This document shows, piece after piece, positions 42,315 to 48,840 of a stretch of DNA of 48,840 nucleotides. The notes under the pieces are model-generated. The model worked only from the letters and a program-made list of their open reading frames with translations. It did not search any database and was not told the origin of the DNA. This DNA is from Bacillus marasmi (lineage in GTDB: Bacteria > Bacillota > Bacilli > Bacillales > Cytobacillaceae), in contig NZ_LR656185.1 of NCBI RefSeq assembly GCF_902168435.1, positions 1 through 48,840 on the forward strand. The letters are read 5' to 3'. The position numbers and the translations under genes were made by a program. Numbering within the stretch: position 1 is the stretch's first letter; every line of letters begins with the position of its first letter.

Positions 42315-42398
42315 GATTGATGACATAGAATAACTATGAAATACTATGATTTTCCTTTTATCTAATTATCGTTATAATGAGTACAGGAGGTAGATCTA

Positions 42399-42719
42399 AT
42401 GGAACAAGATAAAAAACCGGCAATGACAGAATCCATAGATGAAGAAACACTCTTTATCGTTTCACAAACCTTTAAAGCCCTTTCTGACCCCACTCGAATA
42501 CGAATTTTGCATTTATTATTCCAGGGAGAGCATTCAGTTAATGAGATTGCGGAAAAACTATCGTTACTCCAATCAACCGTTTCACATCAACTACGTTTTC
42601 TTAAAAACCTACGCCTGGTCACATTTAGAAGAGAAGGTACAACATTATACTACATCCATGACGATGAACATGTAATGAGTATATTAAGACAGACTATTGA
42701 ACATGCCCTGCATCATTAA
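42399..42719 (+). CDS. ArsR/SmtB-family metal sensor, CzrA-like
   Basis: A 106-residue winged-helix repressor with [20 protein letters not shown], recognition helix [18 protein letters not shown], and wing [10 protein letters not shown]. The C-terminal helix reads [19 protein letters not shown], placing Asp/His residues as in the alpha-5 zinc site of CzrA/SmtB. It has no CxC in alpha-3, so zinc or cobalt rather than cadmium or arsenic is likely. The ATG is preceded by AGGAGG. It is convergent with the CDF exporter gene, whose promoter carries a matching palindrome (43648-43671). Confidence 0.9.
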   Translation: MEQDKKPAMTESIDEETLFIVSQTFKALSDPTRIRILHLLFQGEHSVNEIAEKLSLLQSTVSHQLRFLKNLRLVTFRREGTTLYYIHDDEHVMSILRQTIEHALHH

Positions 42720-43630
42720 TTACAAACTCCATGATGACTAGGGCATCCTGGTTCCTGTTGTTCTACCTGAATGGTGCTATGTTCAATACCAAAATCGTCA
42801 TGAAGAATGGATTGCGCCTGATGAAGAACCTTATCATGCATTCCTTCACCTTCAATGGCAATATGACAGGTAAGCATAGGCATCCCGGATGTAATGGACC
42901 AAATATGCAAATCATGAACTCCTTTTACATTTTGGATTCCCATTAAAGTTTTCTTTACCTTCTCTACTTCAATTCTAATTGGGGCACCCTCCATTAAAAT
43001 ATGAAGCGAATCTTTTGTTACTCTCCAACCACTTATCAAAACAAGAACTGCCACAATGACACTGGCAATTGGATCAGCTATTCCCCATCCAAAGAAATAG
43101 ATGAATAATGCTGCTAAAATTGCACCTACTGAACCAAGCATATCACCAATTACATGAAGAAAAGCACTTCTTACATTCAAATTTTCCTCTTTATCGCCTT
43201 TCATCAAAATCCAAGCTGCAATAATATTAACAAGTAAACCGATAACTGATATTGTCAGCATTCCCATACTATTTATCACAGGGGGATTGAAAAAGCGATG
43301 GTATGCCTCAATAAAAATGTAAAGAGAAATCCCAATTAGAGTTAAACCATTTAAGGCAGCAGCAATAATTTCAAACCGTTTATATCCATACGTTTTATTT
43401 TCTGTTGCTTTCCGTTCACCTAATTTTATTGCAAAGAAACTTAATCCCAAGGCAACTGAATCGCTTAACATATGTCCGGCATCTGATAGAAGTGCCAGGC
43501 TATTAGTTAAAAAGCCTCCGATAACTTCTACAACCATAAATGCAGTAATTAATAAAAATGAAGAAAATAGTGCCTTCTTATTCCCTGTATGGCTATGTCC
43601 ATGTGAATGACCATGGTGATGATGCCCCAT
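42716..43630 (-). CDS. czcD: CDF-family zinc/cobalt exporter, CzcD-like
   Basis: A 304-residue cation diffusion facilitator with a histidine-rich N-terminus ([14 protein letters not shown]), six membrane helices, and transport-site motifs [12 protein letters not shown] and [11 protein letters not shown]. The cytoplasmic C-terminal domain has [20 protein letters not shown]. It exports zinc, and in relatives cobalt or cadmium, in exchange for protons. The start follows GGAGGAG. Its stop overlaps that of the convergent arsR-family gene by 4 nt. An ArsR-type palindrome lies 18 nt upstream. Confidence 0.93.
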   Translation of the reverse strand: MGHHHHGHSHGHSHTGNKKALFSSFLLITAFMVVEVIGGFLTNSLALLSDAGHMLSDSVALGLSFFAIKLGERKATENKTYGYKRFEIIAAALNGLTLIGISLYIFIEAYHRFFNPPVINSMGMLTISVIGLLVNIIAAWILMKGDKEENLNVRSAFLHVIGDMLGSVGAILAALFIYFFGWGIADPIASVIVAVLVLISGWRVTKDSLHILMEGAPIRIEVEKVKKTLMGIQNVKGVHDLHIWSITSGMPMLTCHIAIEGEGMHDKVLHQAQSILHDDFGIEHSTIQVEQQEPGCPSHHGVCN

Positions 43631-43647
43631 AATATATCTCCTCCTAA

Positions 43648-43671
43648 ATATATGAATATATGTTCATATAT
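43648..43671. promoter_or_regulatory. CzrA-type operator of the CDF gene
   Basis: ATATATGAA and TTCATATAT form a perfect 9-bp inverted repeat with 6-nt centre, in the ATATGAA form known for CzrA sites. It lies just downstream of a possible promoter on the minus strand (TTGAAC, 17 bp, CATAAT). Confidence 0.7.
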
Positions 43672-43782
43672 ATTATGTGCTATCATATTTAAATGTTCAA
43701 GATATTTTTTAAATTATATTTCTTCTTAATACCTTGTCCTGAAAAGGATCTTTTTATTAGCAGGGCAGTGAATCATCTTATA

Positions 43783-43805
43783 AAGAAAACTCGCCGATTT
43801 GCGAG
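43783..43805 (-). terminator. Hairpin with T tract
   Basis: CTCGC/GCGAG stem with a 6-nt loop, followed on the minus strand by TTTTCTTT. Second of two terminator-like structures after the ZIP gene. The 43672-43980 gap otherwise shows no gene. Confidence 0.5.
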
Positions 43806-43920
43806 CCTATTAAGGCGAAGACATAGGCGTAGTTGATCTTAAGCTTAATTCCTTAAATTGGCCTCTACACTCTACAACGAATCAGCTCCACCGCTACTAA
43901 TTTATACTTTCCTAAAGAGT

Positions 43921-43951
43921 AAAAAAACCAAGTATTTTATTAAATACTCGG
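43921..43951 (-). terminator. Terminator of the ZIP gene
   Basis: On the minus strand ACCGAGTATTT pairs with AAATACTTGGT (one mismatch) and is followed by TTTTTT, 30 nt after the stop. Confidence 0.75.
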
Positions 43952-43980
43952 TCAGTCCTCTATCATTATTTAAACTAAAC

Positions 43981-44713
43981 TTAATGACCAAAATGGGAAA
44001 AAATAAAATATATTCTTATAAAAATTAATCCTGATAAAGCGCTCATAATCATCTTGGGTGTTAAGTGATTCTTTAATCCTTTCCACAAAATTTCGTAAAA
44101 AGCAACGTACCCTAGTGACCCTGCTATTCCCATAATAATAGTACGAAGTTTTAAGGAATTGAAATCAACTGCAATTCCCATATAAGTATTTACCCCAACG
44201 GTGAAAGCCAATAAAAAACTTATTAACAGAAATATTTTTAGTTTCATTTTGGAATATATAACGGAAACCATCATAATCATTCCTTCTGGAACATGGTGTA
44301 TCAAAATCGCACTTAATAAAGAAGGATCTTGGAAATGATGATCAGTAAAATTTAAACCTAAAGCTAACCCTACTGGTATACTATGAAAGAATAATGCCAA
44401 GAATAATAAAAAAAGGTTTCAGTATGCACAATTTGAACACTCTTTGTGTTATGTAAAAATTTATCAATTATCAAAACGAAAAATATCCCTAAAGATATCC
44501 CTATGAAAATCCCAATTGGCTGATAACTATTAATAACATCAGGAATCAGCTCGAAACCTAATAAGCCAGCTAAAACTCCTCCACAAAATACGATTAAAAA
44601 GAAATGGTTTTGATTAATTACTTTAGTAATTAATACTGCAACCCCCCACCAAAAGCTGTTCCTATAAAAATATATACACATATTAAAATACTTATTTCGA
44701 TTGCTTCAATCAT
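43981..44713 (-). pseudogene. ZIP-family metal transporter gene with two homopolymer frameshifts
   Basis: From ATG 44713 the frame reads MIEAIEISILICVYIFIGTA and shifts at a run of six G near 44641-44646. It continues as VAVLITKVINQNHFFLIVFC...FELIPDV, then shifts again at a run of seven T near 44410-44416. It ends with LALFFHSIPVGLALGLNF and SAILIHHVPEGMIMMV, the ZIP metal-path motifs of helices 4 and 5. Rejoined it gives a normal-length zinc permease of about 243 residues. Both breaks are in homopolymers, so sequencing error is a real alternative to true inactivation. Confidence 0.75.
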
Positions 44714-44926
44714 TGGTATCCCCCGGAGTGTCATTTGTACATTATATTCAAGCTTCCGGTACACATGCCTTTGATGAGAGTACAGATTTTCTAATAAAAC
44801 CCCGGAATAGTAAAACCTTCATCAACTTTTAATCTTATTTATCTATGACTTTTCCTTTTATCTTTTTTCTTTGTTTGCTAGAATAATATGGGAATCATAA
44901 TACGTTAGGAAAAGTAGGGGTAATAA

Positions 44927-45511
44927 ATGGCTAGAAGGAAAAATTTCTTTTTACTAATTTTACTTTTAATGAGTTTCATTCTATCTGCATGTGGTCCAAA
45001 GGAAATACCTAATGCCAAAAACTGGGCAATCACTGATTTTACTTATACAAATCAAGATGAAAAATCGTTCGGTTTATCAGATTTAAAAGGAAAAGTATGG
45101 GTAGCCGATTTTATCTTTACCTCCTGCGCGGATGTCTGCCTACCTATGACAAATAATATGGCTAAACTACAAAAAATGCTTAAGGACGAAGGCATCAAAG
45201 ATGTCGAGCTTGTTTCATTTAGTGTTGACCCAGCAGTTGATACTCCTGAACGCTTGAAAATGTTTGCCGATAATTTTGAAGCCGACTACAGTAATTGGAA
45301 CTTCCTAACAGGATATACACAACAGGAAATTGAGCAAAAAGGGGTAAAAGATTTTAAAACTGTAGTAAAAAAACCTGAAGACCAAGATCAAGTTATTCAC
45401 GGCACCGATTTTTATCTTATAAATCAAGAAGGTAAGATTGTTAAGTATTACGATGGATTGGACGAGATTCCATATAAAGAAATCATAAAAGATATTAAAA
45501 CGATCCATTAG
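44927..45511 (+). CDS. SCO1/SenC-family lipoprotein (BsSco/YpmQ-like)
   Basis: A 194-residue lipoprotein with lipobox ILSAC (Cys near 22), thioredoxin fold, copper-binding CxxxC in FTSCADVCLPMT, and the ligand histidine in DQVIHGTDFYLIN. Closer in form to Bacillus Sco than the copy at 40.3 kb, which has a membrane helix instead of a lipobox. It acts outside the membrane in CuA assembly of cytochrome c oxidase. The start at 44927 follows AGGGGTAATAA. Confidence 0.92.
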   Translation: MARRKNFFLLILLLMSFILSACGPKEIPNAKNWAITDFTYTNQDEKSFGLSDLKGKVWVADFIFTSCADVCLPMTNNMAKLQKMLKDEGIKDVELVSFSVDPAVDTPERLKMFADNFEADYSNWNFLTGYTQQEIEQKGVKDFKTVVKKPEDQDQVIHGTDFYLINQEGKIVKYYDGLDEIPYKEIIKDIKTIH

Positions 45512-45530
45512 AATGATATCAATCTATTGA

Positions 45531-45564
45531 AAAGGGCTTTCCGTGAGTAATCGGAAAGCCCTTT
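45531..45564. terminator. Bidirectional terminator between sco and cadA
   Basis: AAAGGGCTTTCCG and CGGAAAGCCCTTT form a perfect 13-bp stem with 8-nt loop between the convergent genes. Confidence 0.85.
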
Positions 45565-45568
45565 AACT

Positions 45569-47698
45569 TTATTCCTTCACTCGCAAAAGTCGCAAGCTGT
45601 TTAATGTTACGATTAGAGTAGCACCCATATCAGCAAAGATTGCTATCCACAATGTTAACCAACCTGGTACTACTAAAAGTAAGGCAATTGCTTTAATTGC
45701 TAATGAGAAGGTTATATTTTGTTTAATAATCGCTAATGCCCTACGGCTTAATTTAATCGTGTAAGGCAACTTGCTTAAATCATCGGACATTAAGGCAATA
45801 TCAGCCGTTTCTAATGCCGTATCAGTTCCAGCACCACCCATTGCTACACCAACAGTTGAAGCTGCTAAAGCTGGTGCATCGTTCACACCATCCCCTACCA
45901 TAGCCACACTGTGATGTTTTGCGCGGAGTTCTTTGATGAAGTTTAGTTTATCTTCTGGAAGTAAATCTGCTTTAATATCTGAAACTCCGACTTCATTTCC
46001 AATTGCTTCAGCGGTTCGCTTATTATCTCCAGTAAGCATCACTGTTTTTTCAATTCCAACTTGGTGAAGTTTACGGATAACTTCTTTTGAAGTTTCTCTC
46101 ATTTCGTCAGCTACCGCAATTAATGAAAGGATTTCTTTTTCCGTTCCTAAAACCATAACGGTTTTCCCTTGTGTTTGAAGAGTTGCAATTTGTTCTTTCT
46201 TATCTTCTTGAATATTATTCGGAAGTATTTCCTCAAAAAGATTTGGACTACCGACATAATAGAATTCATTATTTACTCTTGCTTTTACACCTTTACCGGT
46301 GATGGATTGGAAATCTTCCACCAATACATCCTTAATATTTAGACCATTTTCCTCTGCCTTTCGCATAATGGCTGAAGCAAGTGGATGCTGTGATCCATTT
46401 TCAATGGCGGCTGTGATCGTCATTAATTCTTTTTCATTTCCACCATACATTATGATGTCAGTAACAGCAGGTACCCCTTTTGTTAATGTACCTGTTTTAT
46501 CAAAAGCAATGACTTTTAATGCTCCTGCCTCTTCTAAATGAATACCACCTTTAATTAATACCCCATTTCTTGCTGCGTCCCCAACCGCATTAACAACCGC
46601 CACTGGTGTCGAAACAACAAGGGCGCAAGGACAACCGACAACTAATACGGCTAATCCTTGATAAATCCATTCGCTCCAATCGCCTCCAAATAATAGAGGT
46701 GGGATTATTGCGATAAAAAACGCTAAAACAATGATTGCAGGAGTATAGTATTTCGCAAATTTATCGACAAACGCCTGTGAAGGTGCACGCTCAGCTTGTG
46801 CCTCTTCAACAAGATGAATGATTTTTGCTATTGTGGTATCTTCTGCCAGTTTTGTTACTTTTACTTCAAGTAATCCTTCTTCATTCAACGTTCCTGCAAA
46901 TACTTCATCATAAATCGTTTTTGCTACAGGCACACTTTCCCCTGTAATGGCAGCCTGATTTATCGTAGATGTGCCCTTAACTACAATTCCATCCATAGCT
47001 AATTTTTGTCCAGGCTTCACAATCATAATATCGCCAATTTGAATATCTTCAACTGGAATCATCATTTCTTGTTTTCCACGTCGAATTAAGGCATCTTTCG
47101 GAGCAATATCCATTAATGATTGAATCGATTTACGTGCTTTATCCATTGAGTAAGATTCCAGAGCTTCACTTATTGCAAACAAAATAACAACAGTGGCTCC
47201 TTCACCCCATTCCCCAATAAATGCTGCACCAATAACCGCAATGGTCATTAAGGTTTTCATATCGAATTGGAAACGGACTAAATTCATTAATCCTGCACTA
47301 AAAAGCCTATATCCACCAATTAGAATAGACATTCCATAAGCTAATATAGAAGAAATACTTTCTTCACCATTCAATTGTCCAGATAACCATCCCATTAGTA
47401 GAAAGACGAACGAGACGATCACAGTTGCATGTTTCTTCAAAAACGGTTCTTTTGTTTCTTCAAATCGTTGTTTTTCAGGAATCACTTTTAAATTTTCAAA
47501 TGCCCCTGCTTTTTCAAGTTCTTCTATTGTTGTTTCCCCATAAACAGTAAGTTTCGACGCACCAAAATTAACACTTGCATTAGAAACACCATCCAGGTGT
47601 TTTACGTTCGTTTCGAACTTTTTTGCACAGCTCGCTCAAGAAAAGCCTTGAACACGGTAAACATTTTTATTCATTGATTGCTCTAGAACGTCACTCAT
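45569..47698 (-). CDS. cadA: Cadmium/zinc P-type ATPase CadA with TGA in the HMA metal-binding motif (candidate selenoprotein)
   Basis: From ATG 47698 the frame runs 710 codons with one TGA at codon 21. The N-terminus reads [20 protein letters not shown], which is the HMA domain of CadA (GFTCxxC) with the first cysteine codon replaced. The HMA sequence continues intact ([20 protein letters not shown]). P-type ATPase motifs follow: TGES in [15 protein letters not shown] in [29 protein letters not shown], and [11 protein letters not shown]. It exports Cd, Zn or Pb. The longest TGA-free frame starts at GTG 47485, which has no ribosome binding site. ATG 47698 overlaps the cadC stop by 8 nt, the normal cadCA junction. 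Confidence 0.85.
47606..47618 (-). promoter_or_regulatory. Small hairpin after the cadA TGA (SECIS-like candidate)
   Basis: GTTCG and CGAAC pair around AAA, or GTTC/GAAC around GAAAC. The loop starts 21-22 nt after the TGA, as in the PCYCGC gene. The stem is short, so this is weak on its own. Confidence 0.3.
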
Positions 47699-48059
47699 GA
47701 ACTTTCACCTCCATTTGATGTGTAAAGGCAATCTGAATTAACTGTCTTACGTGATCATCATCTAAAGAATAATAAACTAATTTGCCTTCTTTACGATATT
47801 TCGCTAATCCAAGGTTGCGTAATAGTCTTAAATGATGGGAAGCAGTTGCCGTAGTGGCTCCAACAATATTAGCTACATCACATACACATAATTCATCTTC
47901 TTCACTTAATGCTAAGGCAATTTTTATTCTTGTGTCATCGGATAACACCTTAAATATTTGAGAAACAGCCAAAGTATTTTTTGAGTTAATTACTTCCTTT
48001 ACCCGTTTAACTTTTATGTCATCGACACAGGTTATTTCACACACATCATCATGCTTCAA
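47691..48059 (-). CDS. cadC: CadC, ArsR-family cadmium/lead/zinc-responsive repressor
   Basis: A 122-residue repressor from TTG 48059 (AAGGAG about 11 nt upstream), the same length as staphylococcal CadC; the frame is open to GTG 48071, which overlaps the AAGGAG. It has all four cysteine ligands of the CadC site: CEITC near residues 7 and 11, and ELCVCD in the alpha-3 helix. The winged helix contains TTATASHHLRLLRNLGLAKY and YRKEGKLVYYSLDDDHV. Binding of Cd, Pb or Zn releases it from the operators upstream. Its stop overlaps the cadA start. Confidence 0.92.
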   Translation of the reverse strand: MKHDDVCEITCVDDIKVKRVKEVINSKNTLAVSQIFKVLSDDTRIKIALALSEEDELCVCDVANIVGATTATASHHLRLLRNLGLAKYRKEGKLVYYSLDDDHVRQLIQIAFTHQMEVKVHE

Positions 48060-48078
48060 CTGGTAACCCACTCCTTAT

Positions 48079-48094
48079 TCAAATATCTATTTGA
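48079..48094. promoter_or_regulatory. CadC operator, downstream site
   Basis: TCAAATATCTATTTGA is a perfect 7-bp inverted repeat with a 2-nt centre, lying between the -10 box and the cadC ribosome binding site. Confidence 0.7.
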
Positions 48095-48099
48095 TTATT

Positions 48100-48128
48100 A
48101 GTATAAGTTTAATTATTAAAATGGTCAA
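48100..48128 (-). promoter_or_regulatory. Promoter of cadC-cadA
   Basis: On the minus strand TTGACC (48123-48128) and TATACT (48100-48105) are separated by 17 bp. The -35 box lies inside an operator-like palindrome, so the repressor would block polymerase directly. Confidence 0.7.
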
Positions 48129-48140
48129 ATGAATATTTGA
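48125..48140. promoter_or_regulatory. CadC operator, -35 site
   Basis: TCAAATGAATATTTGA is a 6-bp inverted repeat with 4-nt centre that overlaps the -35 box of the cad promoter. Confidence 0.65.
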
Positions 48141-48187
48141 ATATGAATTTTAGTTTTTTCACTGACGCTTGTAGATCTCATTAATAA

Positions 48188-48235
48188 CATAAAAAGAGCG
48201 TCAATCCTTTATGAATTAACGCATACTTAAGTTTC
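48188..48235. repeat. Dispersed palindromic repeat, copy 11 (partial)
   Basis: CATAAAAAGAGCGTCAATCC with ATGAATTAACGCATACTTAA. The arms are diverged and the right arm CCCGATTG is missing. Confidence 0.4.
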
Positions 48236-48625
48236 ATTTACGAAATAAAAAATAATTTAATAACATTAATTACCACATTGTTTCATACTCGAATGAATTG
48301 AGTATCCGGTAAAGATATCTTCTTTAAGCTGAAGCAATCCTCATTATCATGCTTAAAATGTATCAAATCTAATAAGCTTCTTCCTTAATCAAAATTCGCA
48401 AGTACGTCGAGATCGGTAGAAGCTCCATCTTCATTCCTTTCCACTGAAACCCGCACGCGCCGATTTACAAAAGTAACCAAAAAAACCATAATATATCGCA
48501 GTATGGAACTACTATATATTGTAGTAATTCAGTCGTTTTCATTTCACTTAACTGCTCCACGAGTATAAGTATAAACCTTCACACGCTCTCTACTCATATC
48601 AATTTTCTTTAAACACTTTGTTTAA

Positions 48626-48734
48626 TAATCTGGCCCTAAACATATAGAAAGAGCGCAATTTCACTCGAGAAAAGCGCCATTAAATGAAAACAGACGTATT
48701 TTCTTAGCGAAACGCGCCCGTTTACGGAATAAAA
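48626..48734. repeat. Dispersed palindromic repeat, copy 12 (double unit)
   Basis: AATAATCTGGCCCTAAACAT left arm, a first hairpin AGAGCGCAATTTC...GAAAAGCGCC, then a second unit GACGTATTTTCTTAGC with right arm GCGCCCGTTTACGGAATAAA. Two core types are joined under one pair of outer arms. Confidence 0.6.
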
Positions 48735-48739
48735 GTTAT

Positions 48740-48840
48740 TTATGTTAAACCTTTGATAAAGGCTGTTACGTTTCCTAAACAACAACTGCCTTGTGGATTG
48801 TTCACCTCACAACCACAACGATTCTCTTTAATGTTTTGAC
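48740..48840 (-). CDS. CopZ-like [2Fe-2S] metallochaperone, C-terminal end only
   Basis: The frame is open from the window edge to TAA 48740-48742 and encodes the last 32 full codons: [20 protein letters not shown] and then AFIKGLT. The CxCxVxNPxGxCCLGxV pattern is that of the cysteine-rich [2Fe-2S] domain of Archaeoglobus-type CopZ and related iron-sulfur metallochaperones. These normally carry an HMA copper-binding domain at the other end, outside this window. It fits the surrounding copper/cadmium gene group. Confidence 0.65.
   Translation of the reverse strand, partial: QNIKENRCGCEVNNPQGSCCLGNVTAFIKGLT

Larger units (their letters stand above)
48141..48739. other. Gene-free gap between cadC and the CopZ-like gene
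   Basis: It contains repeat copies 11 and 12. A 34-residue minus-strand frame (48385-48489, ending DLDVLANFD) looks like a coding remnant but has no clear ribosome binding site or known family. Nothing else is evident. Confidence 0.35.

Noticed and set aside
47576-47600. Stronger hairpin (AAACACC/GGTGTTT) after the cadA TGA as the SECIS
   Set aside because: Its loop lies about 40 nt after the TGA, farther than I expect for bacterial SECIS elements. The smaller hairpin at 47606-47618 is in range.

Overview
The window reads as accessory DNA from a low-GC Gram-positive bacterium, most likely Bacillaceae. Support comes from AT-rich sequence, strong AGGAGG-type ribosome binding sites, frequent TTG/GTG starts, an LXG/YwqH/YwqI type VII secretion module, a cadC-cadA pair with the staphylococcal/bacillar layout, and DUF5348, DUF6431 and CxxC-20-CxxC proteins. 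No housekeeping gene fixes the species.

Layout. (1) 1-1.6 kb: end of a type VII secretion LXG toxin locus whose ywqH-like gene is broken. (2) 1.8-2.1 kb: a repeat-rich, attachment-site-like stretch containing what looks like the 3' end of groEL. (3) 2.3-10.9 kb: one minus-strand defence operon, hsdM-hsdS-hsdR followed by an AAA ATPase and an HNH nuclease resembling the Septu pair. (4) 11.3-18.7 kb: recombinase territory, with an integrase lacking the catalytic tyrosine, a three-gene tyrosine-recombinase operon, and an excisionase/integrase pair behind a highly structured leader RNA. (5) 18.8-24.6 kb: a membrane-anchored Mrr-type nuclease, an M50 protease, an unrecognised two-gene cassette and decayed gene fragments. 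(6) 24.7-32.6 kb: small membrane proteins, a GNAT acetyltransferase, a PAP2 phosphatase, an OLD-family nuclease and an ECF sigma/anti-sigma pair, interspersed with a dispersed palindromic repeat. (7) 33.1-36.4 kb: a TniA/TniB-type transposon with candidate ends. (8) 36.5-48.8 kb: a metal-handling region with a methyltransferase, CopC/CopD, two SCO proteins, a YtkA-like lipoprotein, a PCYCGC lipoprotein, an ArsR repressor, a CDF exporter, a ZIP transporter, CadA/CadC and the tail of a CopZ-like metallochaperone.

The strongest unusual signal is in the metal region. Two unrelated genes, the PCYCGC lipoprotein and cadA, each have one in-frame TGA exactly where the family has a metal-binding cysteine. 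The reading frame stays intact on both sides, and a small hairpin lies about 21-22 nt downstream in each mRNA. This suggests selenocysteine recoding in metal-binding motifs. The competing explanation is two independent nonsense mutations. CadC-type operators lie before cadC, and similar palindromes lie before the methyltransferase and copC, so these units may share metal-responsive control.
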